Source: Aliidiomarina taiwanensis (GTDB taxonomy: Bacteria > Pseudomonadota > Gammaproteobacteria > Enterobacterales > Alteromonadaceae). Taken from it: DNA of 64,000 nucleotides. Each line of letters opens with the position of its first letter. Position 1 is the stretch's first letter. The stretch lies in assembly GCF_003987015.1 (NCBI RefSeq), contig NZ_PIPQ01000001.1, forward strand, positions 434,001-498,000, in the 5' to 3' direction. The notes under the pieces are model-generated. The model was not told the DNA's origin, made no database searches, and saw only the letters and a list, made by a program, of their open reading frames with translations. Positions 7,984 to 18,478 of this stretch are shown here, one piece after another. The position numbers and the translations under genes are program-made.

Positions 7984-9144
7984 ATGAAGTTATTGCATAC
8001 ATCCGACTGGCATTTAGGCCGATATTTTCATCAGCACTCATTACTGCCTGATCAAGCGCATGTTCTAAAGCAAATTGTGGCGACGGCGGCAGCCGAACAG
8101 GTCAATGCTATTGTGGTTGCCGGAGATGTCTATGACCGCTCGGTTCCTCCTGCCGATGCCGTGCGCTTATTGGACGAAACACTTCACACGCTACTAAGCG
8201 AACATGGTATTCCGGTGATTATGATTTCTGGTAATCATGATGGTGCCGAACGGCTGGGTTTTGGGGCGCGTCAGCTCCGTAATGCAGGCTTAACCATAGT
8301 GTCCTCGTTCGAGCAAATGCAAACGCCTGTGCTTTTTGAAGACCAGCATGGGCCTGTAGCTATCTGGTGTATGCCTTATAACGACCCAGCTCAGGTAGCA
8401 GACTTTTATGGAGAAGCGATTAAAGACTACCAAACCGCTCATGAGCGCTTGGTGCAAGATATTCAAGAGCAACAACAGGCCCTAGGTTTGGAGCAAGCGC
8501 GCCATGTGTTAGTTAGCCATTGCTATTTAGACGGTGGTGCTGAGTCAGACTCCGAGCGGCCCTTGTCCATTGGTGGGGCAGACAAAGTCGACCCGATGAC
8601 GTTTCGTGCCTTTGATTATGTTGCCCTTGGCCATTTGCATCAACCGCAATATAAGGGAGAGGAGTGGATTCGATACAGTGGTTCGATTTTGAAATATAGC
8701 TTTTCTGAACATCAACAAAAGAAAAGTGTCACCATAGTGGAGCTTGATCAAAAGGGCTATGCGGGTGTTCGCTTGGTGCCATTGCAGGCCAAGCGCAATG
8801 TACGGGTGGTGACAGGCTCCATGCAAGAACTATTGGCCGCAGGTAAACAAGACCCAGCCGCCCATGACTATATTATGGCGGAGCTCACAAACACAGAAGC
8901 TGTGCTTGATGCATTCGCCCGTTTGCGGCAAGTATACCCAAACTTGATGGACCTTAATAAAGCGCGCTTTCAAAGCCAGGAGCGAGCAAACAAGCCCAAC
9001 GCTCGCGAGCATTTAGAACGCACCCCAGTTGATATGCTAAGTGACTTTTACCAGCAAGTGACAGGGGAAGAATTAACCACAGAACAACGTGACATTGCTC
9101 TTCAAGTGATATCTGAGTTAAACCATCAGGAGGAGCAACAGTGA
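7984..9144 (+). CDS. sbcD: Exonuclease subunit SbcD (Mre11-type nuclease)
   Basis: 386-residue calcineurin-like phosphoesterase subunit of the SbcCD double-strand DNA exonuclease/hairpin endonuclease. Metal-ligand motifs are intact: D8-W-H10, G-D48-V-Y-D, G-N84-H85-D, S-H-C-Y near 180 and G-H-L-H near 218. Start ATG 7984 is chosen over an upstream ATG at 7951 because GGAGTGGCGGC precedes it and M-K-L-L-H-T-S-D-W-H is the family N terminus. It overlaps sbcC by four bases, giving a two-gene operon. SbcCD cleaves palindrome-derived hairpins, which may be relevant to the perfect palindrome just upstream. Confidence 0.95.
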   Translation: MKLLHTSDWHLGRYFHQHSLLPDQAHVLKQIVATAAAEQVNAIVVAGDVYDRSVPPADAVRLLDETLHTLLSEHGIPVIMISGNHDGAERLGFGARQLRNAGLTIVSSFEQMQTPVLFEDQHGPVAIWCMPYNDPAQVADFYGEAIKDYQTAHERLVQDIQEQQQALGLEQARHVLVSHCYLDGGAESDSERPLSIGGADKVDPMTFRAFDYVALGHLHQPQYKGEEWIRYSGSILKYSFSEHQQKKSVTIVELDQKGYAGVRLVPLQAKRNVRVVTGSMQELLAAGKQDPAAHDYIMAELTNTEAVLDAFARLRQVYPNLMDLNKARFQSQERANKPNAREHLERTPVDMLSDFYQQVTGEELTTEQRDIALQVISELNHQEEQQ

Positions 9145-12100
9145 AGCCTATTTACCTTCGAATGCAAGCTTTTGGTCCTTTTGCTGATGAACAAAAAGTG
9201 GACTTCACGGCTTTTGGTCAAGACCCGTTATTTCTTATTAATGGGCCAACTGGAGCAGGAAAAACAACCTTACTTGACGCCATCAGTTTCGCTTTATACG
9301 GGGAAACAACCGGGGATAGGGGCGCAGAAAGTATGCGCTGTGATCATGCAGACCCAGACACCAAAACAGAGGTCGAATTTATCTTTGAATTGGCCGGGCG
9401 GTATTATCGTGTTTTGCGCTTACCGACACAGCTCAATGCGAAAGCACGGGGCGAGGGCCTAGTAAAACGCCAAGCCACGGGTGAGCTCTGGGAGTTAACG
9501 AAAGAGGCGGGGGTCCCTGCAGTTGACTGGCCCCAAAAACTGATAGAAGCCCGCCGAGTTTCAGAAATCAGCACCTACATTCGCCACCTCATAGGTCTAG
9601 ATGACAAACAGTTTCGACAAGTGGTGGTTCTACCCCAGGGGAAGTTCCGGGACGTGCTCACAGCGAAGTCAAACGAGCGGGAAGAGGTGCTGGCCAGCCT
9701 GTTTAAAACAGAAAGATATCAGTTGATTGAAGACAAGCTGAAAGAGCAAAACAGAGCTTTGGAGCAGAGCTACAAGCAGCTGCAGCAACGCATTACAGAC
9801 GCGCTGGCTCGTGTTCAGCTGGACTCAGAAGAAGCGTTGGCTTCGGCCATGGCGGAACGGCAAGAGCCACTTGCTGAAGCTAAGCAAGCACATGAACATA
9901 GCCGTGTAAGGGCGGAGCAAGCAAGTCTTGCGTGTGCGCAGGGAAAACACGTACAGCAGAAGTTTTCTCAGCTGGCTACCTACGAGCAAAAGCAGCAGCA
10001 GTTACAGGCTTCTGAAGAGCATATTGCTACATTAAAACAGCGTATTGTTTCCGTGCAAGAAGCCATGGCTATAGCACCAATCTTCCGTGAAAGAAAACGT
10101 TTACAAAAGCAGGCAGAACAGCTTAAAGGTCAGCTTGAACAGGCTCAGAAGACTCTTGCAGAGCATAAACGTTTGAGTGATGAAGCCCAAGCAACTTTAA
10201 TCCAAGCCCAGCAAACACATACCCGCTTCGCTGATGCGCCCGCGCAACTGACAAAACTAGAGCATGCCATTAAAACCGCTACTGAATTACAGCAACAGCA
10301 ACGGCAGTTCGACCAATTACAAACGAAGCAAGTGCAAGCCCAACAAGCCTATGAACAGGCACAAACCAGTGTTCAAGCCACGACGGCAAAGACCCAACAG
10401 CTGGCAAAAGTAATTGACCAACTGCAACAGCAAGTGGATGCTTTCCAGTCGCTGGAACAAGTTCTTTTTACGCGGAAAAATCAATTACGCCTGCTGCAAC
10501 AAGTAGAAGAATTGACCGCTCAGTTGGAAGTGCAAAAGGAGCAAGAAGCTAAGGAGAAGCAACGGTTAGAGCACACTGTTGACGAGTATGTGCAGGCAGA
10601 AACAGCCTTTAAAGCGCTACGCAAACAGTGGCATTTAGGGCAAGCCTACCGGCTGTCTCAAGAGCTAGAAGAGCAGCAGCCTTGTGTTGTGTGTGGGAGT
10701 AAAGAACACCCAGCGCCGGCTCACTTAGCTGGCCATTTTGACATTGTGAGTGATAACGAAATAGCCGCTGCCGAAGATAACCTAGAAAAACTGCGTAGTA
10801 ACCAGCAAGACGCAAAAGTAGCATATCAGAAGGCGCAACAGGCATTGGCGTATACTCAAAGCCAGGTACAAGATCTTCAAAGCGAGTTAGCAGAAGCCGC
10901 GGCATGGACCGTAGCCGATATAACAGCGCAACTGGCCAAACTAACGGCGGAGCAAAATCAGCAGGAGCTGCAACGGCAGCAGCTCACAAAGTTACGTCGA
11001 GAGTACACACAAGCGCAAACAGAGCAGGAAGGGCTGCAAGAGCAGGAGCAAAAACGACTTGCGACCTTCAGTGCGATACGAGAACAAGTGGCTGTAGCCG
11101 AAGCAGCGCTGCAGCGGCAACAACGTGAGCTAGCAGGGCAACCGGCGGATGTCGAAGCCCTTACAGCCCAGTACAAAGCGCTACAGACTGACTATCAGAA
11201 AGCCCAAGACGATTTGAAGGCCGCCCAAGAGACAATGCAAGCGGCCTATGTGCGAGTGTCGCGTGCGGAGGAGCAGGCACAAGGGTTGCAAGCTCAACTG
11301 GCTCAGACACAAGAAGACTTGCAAGGTGCTGACAACGAGTGGCAGCAACGTTTGCGACAAAGCTCTTTTGCGACGGAAGCAGACTTTTTGGTGGACTCAT
11401 CCAATGGCGAGCAGCTGCCAAACTGGCAGCAAGAGGTTCAGCAGTACGAAACGGAGTGTCATCATGTACAAGAGCAACGGACAGCACTGCAGGCTGAGCT
11501 AAAGGAGCAGGTGCGGCCAGACTTAGCGGCACTAGAGGAAGCGGAGGCGTTCGCTAAAAAAGCAGAAGATGAAGCCCTAGCGCAGCTGCAAAAGCTCACC
11601 ACTGAATATGAAGCGTTACGTAGCACGCATCAACAAATCACCGACATGAGCCAGCAAAGCGAAGCTGTGTTAACGCGCCATAAAACCCTGGGTACTTTAA
11701 CGAGCGCAGTGCGAGGCGACAACCCGTTGCGTATGAGCTTGCACCGCTTTGTTCTCAGTGTGTTGTTAGAGGATGTACTGCAAGAGGCTTCTCATCGTTT
11801 AGTTAAAATGTCAGGCAGTCGCTTTAATCTGCGTCGAGCGGAAGAGCAAAGCAACTTACGCGCAACAGGTGGGCTTGATCTCGTGGTTGATGACAGCTAT
11901 ACGGGGCGCTCAAGGCCTGTAAACACACTATCCGGAGGTGAAAGCTTTATGGCTGCCATGGCTTTAGCGCTGGGCATGTCGGAGGTAGTGCAAAGTTACG
12001 CCGGGGGGATTCGTTTAGACACACTGTTTATTGACGAAGGCTTCGGTAGCCTTGACGAAGACGCCTTGGACTCGGCCATTGAAGTGCTGACCCACTTGCG

Positions 12101-12221
12101 TGACTCGGGCCGCACCATTGGCATTATCTCCCATGTGCGGGAGTTAAAAGAGCGTTTACCACAACGAATTGACGTGCTCCGCACCCCGCAGGGAAGCACA
12201 ATAAAAATGTGTAATGCCTAG
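9141..12221 (+). CDS. sbcC: Exonuclease subunit SbcC (Rad50-type ATPase)
   Basis: 1026-residue SMC-like ATPase. N-terminal Walker A G35-P-T-G-A-G-K41-T, long Gln/Ala/Glu-rich coiled coil from ~190 to ~860, zinc hook C515-V-V-C518 at its centre (followed by G-S-K-E-H-P-A-P), and C-terminal ABC signature L-S-G-G-E-S near 935 with Walker [10 protein letters not shown]. Length agrees with E. coli SbcC (1048). Start is GTG 9141 inside the sbcD stop (GTGA), so translation is coupled. Together with SbcD it forms the DNA end-processing complex. Confidence 0.95.
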   Translation: MKPIYLRMQAFGPFADEQKVDFTAFGQDPLFLINGPTGAGKTTLLDAISFALYGETTGDRGAESMRCDHADPDTKTEVEFIFELAGRYYRVLRLPTQLNAKARGEGLVKRQATGELWELTKEAGVPAVDWPQKLIEARRVSEISTYIRHLIGLDDKQFRQVVVLPQGKFRDVLTAKSNEREEVLASLFKTERYQLIEDKLKEQNRALEQSYKQLQQRITDALARVQLDSEEALASAMAERQEPLAEAKQAHEHSRVRAEQASLACAQGKHVQQKFSQLATYEQKQQQLQASEEHIATLKQRIVSVQEAMAIAPIFRERKRLQKQAEQLKGQLEQAQKTLAEHKRLSDEAQATLIQAQQTHTRFADAPAQLTKLEHAIKTATELQQQQRQFDQLQTKQVQAQQAYEQAQTSVQATTAKTQQLAKVIDQLQQQVDAFQSLEQVLFTRKNQLRLLQQVEELTAQLEVQKEQEAKEKQRLEHTVDEYVQAETAFKALRKQWHLGQAYRLSQELEEQQPCVVCGSKEHPAPAHLAGHFDIVSDNEIAAAEDNLEKLRSNQQDAKVAYQKAQQALAYTQSQVQDLQSELAEAAAWTVADITAQLAKLTAEQNQQELQRQQLTKLRREYTQAQTEQEGLQEQEQKRLATFSAIREQVAVAEAALQRQQRELAGQPADVEALTAQYKALQTDYQKAQDDLKAAQETMQAAYVRVSRAEEQAQGLQAQLAQTQEDLQGADNEWQQRLRQSSFATEADFLVDSSNGEQLPNWQQEVQQYETECHHVQEQRTALQAELKEQVRPDLAALEEAEAFAKKAEDEALAQLQKLTTEYEALRSTHQQITDMSQQSEAVLTRHKTLGTLTSAVRGDNPLRMSLHRFVLSVLLEDVLQEASHRLVKMSGSRFNLRRAEEQSNLRATGGLDLVVDDSYTGRSRPVNTLSGGESFMAAMALALGMSEVVQSYAGGIRLDTLFIDEGFGSLDEDALDSAIEVLTHLRDSGRTIGIISHVRELKERLPQRIDVLRTPQGSTIKMCNA

Positions 12222-12307
12222 TTTGTTTGTGCAGTACCTATTTTAACGGTATCTTAGCAGTTCGTATTTTTCAGGTTGTATCTCAAAAAATAACAAAGGA
12301 AGCAAGC

Positions 12308-14455
12308 ATGCGTGTTTTAGTACCCCTTGCCGCACTTGCGCTTGTAACAGCGTGCAGTAGCGAACCCACAACAACAGCCCAAACAGCCCACTATGGAGAA
12401 CAAGTGAGTTACCCAGAAACAAAACAGGGTACCCAGGTAGACACCTACTTTGGTACACAGGTGGCGGACCCATACCGCTGGCTAGAAGACGACACGAGTC
12501 AAGAAACAGCGGCTTGGGTTCAAGCGCAAAATAAAGTGACCTTTGACTTTTTAGAGCAAATACCATTTCGTGCGGACATCCGTGAAAAGCTTGCCCAAGC
12601 TTGGAACTTTGAACGGGTAGGCGCTCCTTTTGTGGAGGGAGAGTACACCTACTTTTATAAAAACGATGGCCTACAAAACCAGTTTGTGGTGTACCGACAA
12701 AAAGACGGTGGCGAGCCTGAGGTGTTTTTAGATCCGAATACTTTTAGTGACGACGGCACGACCTCGTTAGCAACACTCAGCTTTTCACGAGATGGCTCCT
12801 TAGCGGCCTATGCAACGTCTACAGGCGGTAGCGACTGGCGCACTGTGTATGTGATGGATGTAGAAACCAAAGCTCTGATTGGAGAGCCTTTGGTCGACGT
12901 GAAGTTTAGTGGCATTTCCTGGTATAAAAACGAAGGTTTTTATTACTCCAGCTATGACCGACCAGACGGTAGCTACCTCTCGGAAATGACAGATCAACAT
13001 AAGCTGTATTACCACAAGCTAGAAACTCCGCAGTCGGAAGACCAGGTGGTGTTTGGCCTTGCAGAAGGTGAAAAGCATCGCTATGTGGGTGCTGGCGTGT
13101 CAGATGACGACAAGTATTTGTTTGTTTCAGCTGCGAACACAACCTCTGGTAATAAGCTATTCATAAAAGACTTAACCGTAAGCGACAGCTCCTTTGTAGC
13201 AATAGTCGACAATGAAGACTCGTCCACTACGCCGGTAACCAATCAAGGTAGCACCTTATTGTTAGCCACTAACCTGGATGCGCCGAATCGCCGCTTAATT
13301 CAAGTGGATGCAGCAGCTCCGCAGCCAGAGAACTGGAAAGACGTGATTGCGGAAACAGAACAGGTTCTAAACGTAAGCTATGGTGCTGGCTACTTATTTG
13401 CTCGCTATATGAAAGACGCTATCTCGCAAGTGAAGCAATACAGTTACGCAGGCGAATTAGTGCGTGATATTGAGCTACCAGGGGTAGGGACTGTCAGTGG
13501 CTTTAGCGGTAAGAAAGACGCAGACACCTTATACTTCTCTTTTACCAACTACATTAATGCGTCGAGCATTTATGCGTTCGACCCAGACGCGGGCGAGTCG
13601 AGCTTATACTTTAAGTCGGGTGCGCAGTTTAATGCCGACGACTTCGTTTCAGAGCAGGTTTTTTACACCTCAAAAGACGGCACCCAAGTGCCCATGATTA
13701 TCAGCTACAAAAAAGGGCTTGAGCGCGACGGCTCGAACCCGACTATTTTATATGGTTACGGTGGCTTTAACGTGAGTTTAACGCCTTCCTTCAGTGTCGT
13801 GAATGCGGTTTGGATGGAACTTGGAGGGGTGTATGCGGTGCCTAATATTCGTGGCGGTGGCGAATATGGTCGCGCTTGGCACGAAGCAGGGACACAGCAG
13901 AACAAGCAAAATGTGTTTGACGACTTTATTGCAGCAGGTGAATACCTGATTGCCGAAGGGTATACCAGCAGTGACAAGTTGGCCCTGCGTGGTGGCTCCA
14001 ACGGTGGCTTGCTGGTGGGTGCTGTGATGACCCAGCGACCAGACTTAGCTCGCGTTGCTTTACCTGCTGTAGGGGTGCTGGATATGCTGCGTTACCACAC
14101 CTTTACTGCCGGTGCAGGCTGGGCCTTTGACTACGGCACCTCGGAACAAAGTGAAGATATGTTTAAATACTTACTAAACTACTCGCCGGTTCATAATGTG
14201 AAAGAGGGCGTGGCTTACCCAGCCACCATGATAACCACAGCAGACCACGATGACCGAGTGGTACCAGCACATTCTTTCAAGTTTGCTGCGGAGCTCCAGG
14301 CCAAAGACGCAGGCGTTCACCCACAGCTTATTCGGATTGATGTGAATGCGGGACATGGTGCCGGTATGCCTACGTCTATGCTTATAGACAGAGCCGCCGA
14401 TATTCTCAGCTTTAGCCTCTACAACATGGGCTATAACCAGCTGACCACTGAATAA
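12308..14455 (+). CDS. Prolyl oligopeptidase family lipoprotein (S9A)
   Basis: 715 residues from ATG 12308, preceded by AAAGGAAGC; the frame stays open to 12227 but that stretch carries no ribosome site. Residues 1-17 are a lipoprotein signal peptide ending L-V-T-A-C17, so the enzyme is lipidated and envelope-bound. Seven-bladed propeller (~80-430) then an alpha/beta-hydrolase domain with nucleophile G-G-S564-N-G-G, Asp in A-D-H-D-D-R-V (~646-650) and His in N-A-G-H683-G-A-G, matching the S554/D641/H680 triad of porcine prolyl oligopeptidase. It cleaves short peptides after proline, an expected function for a proteolytic marine bacterium. The region 12222-12307 likely holds its promoter. Confidence 0.92.
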   Translation: MRVLVPLAALALVTACSSEPTTTAQTAHYGEQVSYPETKQGTQVDTYFGTQVADPYRWLEDDTSQETAAWVQAQNKVTFDFLEQIPFRADIREKLAQAWNFERVGAPFVEGEYTYFYKNDGLQNQFVVYRQKDGGEPEVFLDPNTFSDDGTTSLATLSFSRDGSLAAYATSTGGSDWRTVYVMDVETKALIGEPLVDVKFSGISWYKNEGFYYSSYDRPDGSYLSEMTDQHKLYYHKLETPQSEDQVVFGLAEGEKHRYVGAGVSDDDKYLFVSAANTTSGNKLFIKDLTVSDSSFVAIVDNEDSSTTPVTNQGSTLLLATNLDAPNRRLIQVDAAAPQPENWKDVIAETEQVLNVSYGAGYLFARYMKDAISQVKQYSYAGELVRDIELPGVGTVSGFSGKKDADTLYFSFTNYINASSIYAFDPDAGESSLYFKSGAQFNADDFVSEQVFYTSKDGTQVPMIISYKKGLERDGSNPTILYGYGGFNVSLTPSFSVVNAVWMELGGVYAVPNIRGGGEYGRAWHEAGTQQNKQNVFDDFIAAGEYLIAEGYTSSDKLALRGGSNGGLLVGAVMTQRPDLARVALPAVGVLDMLRYHTFTAGAGWAFDYGTSEQSEDMFKYLLNYSPVHNVKEGVAYPATMITTADHDDRVVPAHSFKFAAELQAKDAGVHPQLIRIDVNAGHGAGMPTSMLIDRAADILSFSLYNMGYNQLTTE

Positions 14456-14466
14456 ATTAGCACGTT

Positions 14467-14991
14467 ATGACAGCTGTTCGGTTTGAATTAACCCGTAAAC
14501 GCATGAAGTCGATTCGTTTGCGGGTGGTTCCGCCCCATGGCGTAGTAAAAGTGTCGGCACCCCACGGGGTGCCGTTGCATTTTATCGAGGCCTTTGTTGC
14601 CGACAAGGCCGACTGGGTGTGCCAGCAGCAAGCTCGTATAGAACAATTACCCCCACCTTTGGAAATAGATGAAGCCGCTTGCCGTGCCATTTTAACTACA
14701 CGCGTGCCTGCACTCATTGCATATTGGCAAACGCAGTTAGGGGTGGTTTGCACGGGCTGGCGAGTGCGAAAAATGAAAACTCGGTGGGGCAGCTGTAATA
14801 TCAAAACGGGCCGAATAAACTTAAATTTAGTGTTGGGCGCTTTAGATGATGCGCTTTTAGAGTATGTGGTAGTGCATGAGCTGGTGCACCTACATGAGCG
14901 CTATCACAATAAGCGTTTTTACACTTGGGTAGAAAAAATGCTCCCAGACTGGCGAGAACGAGAAGCTAAACTAGAGAGCATTACTTTATAA
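14467..14991 (+). CDS. YgjP-like (DUF45) zinc metallopeptidase-fold protein
   Basis: 174 residues, shorter than most YgjP proteins (~230) because the N-terminal strand region is compact. The zinc motif V-V-H-E-L-V-H (HExxH, residues ~138-142) is followed by H-E-R-Y-H-N-K-R-F, with the third histidine ligand. The preceding W-G-S-C-N-I-K-T-G-R-I-N-L-N is diagnostic for the family. Members are often labelled M48-like peptidase or UTP pyrophosphatase, so the true activity is uncertain. It starts 11 bases after the peptidase stop. Confidence 0.85.
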   Translation: MTAVRFELTRKRMKSIRLRVVPPHGVVKVSAPHGVPLHFIEAFVADKADWVCQQQARIEQLPPPLEIDEAACRAILTTRVPALIAYWQTQLGVVCTGWRVRKMKTRWGSCNIKTGRINLNLVLGALDDALLEYVVVHELVHLHERYHNKRFYTWVEKMLPDWREREAKLESITL

Positions 14992-15026
14992 CAATGCACT
15001 GAGGCGTGCAGATGAGGAGAGTAAAA

Positions 15027-15641
15027 ATGAAAAAGGCAGTTGTATTGGTAGCGGGAACGCTTGCTTTCATGGCAGGTGCGACAGCGCCTGTACAGGCTAG
15101 TGTTGTGCTACCTGCACCACAGGTTTCTATTAAAACCCACGACGCTTTCTTTGATCACCTGCGGGCGCACTGCGGAAAGTCTTACGAAGGTAAGGTTGCG
15201 ATGAACAACCCAGCTTCGTCTGGCTTTGAAGGGCCTTTGATTATGCACGTGCGCAAGTGTTCAGAAACGGAGCTACAAATTCCATTTCATGTGGGAGATA
15301 ACCACTCACGCACCTGGATTTTAACCAAAACGGGTTCGGGTATTAGCTTAAAGCACGACCATAGAAATGCTGATGGAACCTATGACGCGCTGACGATGTA
15401 CGGCGGGCATACGGTGGATGCTGGTTACGATCGCGTGCAGTCCTTCCCGGCCGATGCCTATTCAAAGGAACACTTTGTTGAGTTGGGCTTAGCTGTGTCT
15501 AATACAAATGTGTGGCAAATGTATATCTATCCCGAGGTGTTTACCTACCGTCTTATTCGTGAAGGGCGTGAGTTTCGCGTGGAGTTCGACTTAACGAAGC
15601 CGGTAGCTACTCCACCAACACCTTGGGGCTACGCTGACTAA
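15027..15641 (+). CDS. Secreted protein of unknown function
   Basis: 204 residues from ATG 15027 (GAGGAGAG site 7 bases upstream; an earlier ATG at 15006 is less well placed). A Sec signal peptide, K-K-A-V-V-L-V-A-G-T-L then A-P-V-Q-A, predicts export to the periplasm. The mature part has two Cys (in A-H-C-G-K and R-K-C-S-E) that may pair, and many His/Asp residues (D-H-R-N-A-D-G-T-Y-D). I do not recognise a named domain. It is 35 bases downstream of the YgjP-like gene and upstream of the arginine operon regulatory region, so it probably ends its own unit. Confidence 0.75.
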   Translation: MKKAVVLVAGTLAFMAGATAPVQASVVLPAPQVSIKTHDAFFDHLRAHCGKSYEGKVAMNNPASSGFEGPLIMHVRKCSETELQIPFHVGDNHSRTWILTKTGSGISLKHDHRNADGTYDALTMYGGHTVDAGYDRVQSFPADAYSKEHFVELGLAVSNTNVWQMYIYPEVFTYRLIREGREFRVEFDLTKPVATPPTPWGYAD

Positions 15642-15644
15642 CGG

Positions 15645-15718
15645 GTTATTTAATAATTCAAAATAATCGCATAAATACGCATTTTTCTATTGCGGTGATT
15701 CCAGCTTTTCGTTATTCT
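15645..15718 (+). promoter_or_regulatory. Tandem ARG boxes and promoter of the arginine operon
   Basis: Two 18-bp ArgR-like boxes, GTTATTTAATAATTCAAA (15645-15662) and ATCGCATAAATACGCATT (15666-15683), read on the minus strand as TTTGAATTATTAAATAAC and AATGCGTATTTATGCGAT. They match the WNTGAATWWWWATTCANW consensus imperfectly but are separated by exactly 3 bp, the spacing of tandem E. coli ARG boxes. A candidate promoter TTGCGG (15690-15695), 17 bp, TATTCT (15713-15718) lies just downstream; a promoter inside the boxes is also possible. Repression by ArgR-arginine is inferred. Confidence 0.65.
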
Positions 15719-15755
15719 TTGCTTATTCCAGTAAAGGTAACGAAAGGCTGTTTTT

Positions 15756-16757
15756 GTGAGTTCAGGTGTTATTCAATGTGTTGTACTTGGTGCAACCGGT
15801 TATGCAGGCTCTGAGTTATTAGCGCTTTTGCATAAAAATCCACATTTCTCTGTAGTGAAAGCGTTTGGCTCGGCTGAACGTGAAGCTATTCGCTGGCGCG
15901 AACTTGCACCACAGCTAGCTGCACATTCCTCTTTAATGATAGAGCCTTGGGACATGGCCCAGCTGGACCATGTGTCGGTGCAGGCTGCTTTCCTAGCATT
16001 ACCTCATGCTGCAAGCGCAGACATTGCGCCTGCCTTACTTGCCCGTGGTATCCAGGTATTCGACCTTTCGGGGGCTTTTCGTTTCCACAATGCGTGTGAC
16101 TTTGCGCAAGCTTATGGCTTTGAACACCCTGCGCCAACGCTTTTAGCCCAAGCTCAATACATGCTGATGCCCTGGTATAGCGCGCAAGCAGAACACTCTG
16201 TGTATGCCATTCCAGGGTGTTATCCCACTGCGTCTTTATTAGCGTTGAAACCACTCGTAGATGCGGGCTTTATTCAAGGCACTCCTGTAATCACAGCCAT
16301 TAGTGGCGTGAGTGGTGCAGGCAGAGGTGCTAACCCTGCTACGTCTTTTTGTGAAGTGAGCATGAAAGCTTATGGTGTGTTGCAGCACCGGCATCAGCCG
16401 GAAATAAGCCAGCAACTGGGTTGCGACGTTGTCTTTACGCCTGTGCTTGGGCCCTATGCCCGGGGTATTTTGGCGGTCTGCACGGTAACCCTTACAGAGC
16501 AGGGCGCAGTAACAAACTTACAGGCCCATTTTCAAGCTCAATACGCTGAGCATGTGTTGGTGCAAGTTGTGCCTGCACCACCTGCTGTGAACCATGTTGC
16601 GCATACACCTTTTGCCCATCTCCATGTGGCCCAAAAAGAATCGACAGCCGTCATTACCGTAGCCATCGATAATTTAGTGATGGGGGCAGCAGGGCAAGCT
16701 ATGCAGGCTGCAAACCAAGTGTTTGGTTTGAATGCTTATGCAGGGCTACTGCCATGA
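15756..16757 (+). CDS. argC: N-acetyl-gamma-glutamyl-phosphate reductase
   Basis: 333 residues. Rossmann motif L-G-A-T-G-Y-A-G (8-15) and catalytic cysteine C155 in I-P-G-C-Y-P-T are present, with the usual G-V-S-G-A-G-R-G segment after it. NADPH-dependent reduction of N-acetylglutamyl phosphate to the semialdehyde, third step of arginine synthesis. Start GTG 15756 has CGAAAGG 7 bases upstream. Stop overlaps argB by four bases (ATGA). First gene of the argCBFG-argH(A) operon; no argE lies next to it. Confidence 0.95.
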   Translation: MSSGVIQCVVLGATGYAGSELLALLHKNPHFSVVKAFGSAEREAIRWRELAPQLAAHSSLMIEPWDMAQLDHVSVQAAFLALPHAASADIAPALLARGIQVFDLSGAFRFHNACDFAQAYGFEHPAPTLLAQAQYMLMPWYSAQAEHSVYAIPGCYPTASLLALKPLVDAGFIQGTPVITAISGVSGAGRGANPATSFCEVSMKAYGVLQHRHQPEISQQLGCDVVFTPVLGPYARGILAVCTVTLTEQGAVTNLQAHFQAQYAEHVLVQVVPAPPAVNHVAHTPFAHLHVAQKESTAVITVAIDNLVMGAAGQAMQAANQVFGLNAYAGLLP

Positions 16758-17557
16758 ACAAAGCGCAAGAAAAGCCTACTGTTATTAAGTTAGGTGGTGC
16801 TGCTCTTGCACAACCAAGCACCTTGCTGAGCTTGTTGGAGCAGGTACAGGCAGCCTTAGGGCAGCGGCCCTGGGTACTAGTGCATGGTGGCGGTGCCTTG
16901 GTGGATGAATGGTTATGCAATATGGGCTGCTCCACCGAGAAACGCCATGGGCAACGGGTCACACCCGCAGAACAAATGCCTGTCGTGACTGGTGCATTGG
17001 CCGGATACAGCAATAAAGCACTGGTAAGTGTCGCGCAAACAGCGGGAATCGACGCTCTTGGTTTAAGCTTGCTCGACGCTGCCTGTGTGCCACTGTTACC
17101 CGTGCATGAACTGGGTCAAGTAGGGACTCCTGATTGGCAAAAAATAGCTGATCAACAAGCCATGTATGCGCAGCGTTTGCAAGTTCTACTTGCCGGGAAA
17201 TTAACGCCTGTCGTGAGTTCGATAGGTGGTTTAGCCGATGGCCAGTTAGTCAATGTCAATGCGGACTTAGCTGCCGCGGCTATTGCCTTTGTGTTGGAAG
17301 CAGAGCTGGTTTTATTGAGTGATGTAGCCGCTGTGTTAGATGCTGAGGGCCAGCCCATCGGAGATATTACTTATAGCCAGGGCCACGCCTTACTCGCCCA
17401 AGACTTTGTCCAAGGTGGCATGTACATCAAGCTACAGGCTGCGCTAGAAGCGGCTTCCCGTTGTCGACGAACCACCGCGATCACCAGCTGGGAAAACCCG
17501 CAACAAGTGGTCGCTTTATTACAAGGTCAGTCAATTGGAACCCGTATTCTTTCTTAA
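16754..17557 (+). CDS. argB: Acetylglutamate kinase
   Basis: 267-residue amino acid kinase. K-L-G-G-A-A near residue 12 binds ATP, V-H-G-G-G (~42-46) binds the substrate phosphate, and N-V-N-A-D near 172 plus L-S-D-V-A near 192 complete the active site. Short form without an N-terminal helix, so the arginine-insensitive hexamer-forming helix is missing and feedback control probably rests on the acetyltransferase step. Starts within the argC stop; argF follows after 12 bases. Confidence 0.94.
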   Translation: MNKAQEKPTVIKLGGAALAQPSTLLSLLEQVQAALGQRPWVLVHGGGALVDEWLCNMGCSTEKRHGQRVTPAEQMPVVTGALAGYSNKALVSVAQTAGIDALGLSLLDAACVPLLPVHELGQVGTPDWQKIADQQAMYAQRLQVLLAGKLTPVVSSIGGLADGQLVNVNADLAAAAIAFVLEAELVLLSDVAAVLDAEGQPIGDITYSQGHALLAQDFVQGGMYIKLQAALEAASRCRRTTAITSWENPQQVVALLQGQSIGTRILS

Positions 17558-17569
17558 TTAGGTAAAACC

Positions 17570-18478
17570 ATGAATTTATTGTCGTTATTTGATGTATCCG
17601 CAGCGCAAATAAAACAGCTGCTGAAAACGGCCAGTGCAATAAAAGCACACCCTGAAGGCTACACTGAATGCTTAAAAGGGCGGTCAGTGGCTATGGTTTT
17701 TGAAAAACCAAGCTTACGTACACGCGTTAGTTTTGAAGTAGGTATTCAACAGCTCGGTGGCCAAGCCATTTACTTAGACGCCCAGATGATCGAGCCAGGC
17801 CAGCGTGAAAGTGTCGAAGATATTGCTCGTAATTTAAGTTGCTGGACCGACGCTATTGTTGCCCGGGTGTTTAAGCACAACACCTTAAAGCAACTGACGG
17901 CGGCGAACTTGCCTGTGGTTAACGCACTGTGTGACCAGCACCACCCGTGTCAGTCCTTAGCGGACCTGCTCACCATTCAAGAACGTTACCCGGTTGACTT
18001 GCGTGTAGTTGATATTTTGTATTTGGGCGAAGGAAATAATGTATGCCAAAGCCTGATGGTTGGAGCGGCTGCTTTAGGCCTTAAACTCACGGTGATAACC
18101 CCCCCGGGGTTTGCGCCACGTGCAGAATTTATGGCGGAGCTAAATAAACACTACCCTGAGCACGGTATTCAATTAGGTACTGATTTAGACGCAGTACAGC
18201 ATGCGGACGTGGTGTACACAGACACATGGATTTCAATGGGTGACACCCGCTCAGAAGCAGAAACCCTCGAAATATTTATGCCGTACCAGGTAAATCAAGC
18301 GTTAGTCGAGCGGCTGCAGGCCACAACAGTGCTGCACTGCCTACCAGCACACAGAAACCATGAAGTAACAGACGAAGTGCTCGATGGTCCAATAAGTACC
18401 GTCTTGCAACAAGCAGAAAATAGATTATATGTACAAAAGGCCGTTTTACACACCATGTTCAAGGAGAAAAACCAATGA
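17570..18478 (+). CDS. argF: Ornithine carbamoyltransferase
   Basis: 302 residues. Carbamoyl phosphate motif S48-L-R-T-R52, H125-P-C-Q128, and the ornithine-binding H256-C-L-P-A-H-R are present, with D-T-W-I-S-M-G, the SMG loop that distinguishes ornithine from acetylornithine transcarbamylases. The usual Y-V-G-D-x-N-N segment reads [12 protein letters not shown], a mild variation. Makes citrulline from ornithine and carbamoyl phosphate in the cytoplasm. Its stop overlaps the argG start (ATGA). Confidence 0.94.
   Translation: MNLLSLFDVSAAQIKQLLKTASAIKAHPEGYTECLKGRSVAMVFEKPSLRTRVSFEVGIQQLGGQAIYLDAQMIEPGQRESVEDIARNLSCWTDAIVARVFKHNTLKQLTAANLPVVNALCDQHHPCQSLADLLTIQERYPVDLRVVDILYLGEGNNVCQSLMVGAAALGLKLTVITPPGFAPRAEFMAELNKHYPEHGIQLGTDLDAVQHADVVYTDTWISMGDTRSEAETLEIFMPYQVNQALVERLQATTVLHCLPAHRNHEVTDEVLDGPISTVLQQAENRLYVQKAVLHTMFKEKNQ

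Noticed and set aside
11161-11532. 123-codon minus-strand open frame in sbcC
   Set aside because: Antisense shadow of the repetitive coiled-coil coding region.
10000-11600. CAG/CAA-rich repeats in sbcC as a simple sequence repeat
   Set aside because: Explained by Gln/Ala-rich coiled coil; no exact tandem unit.
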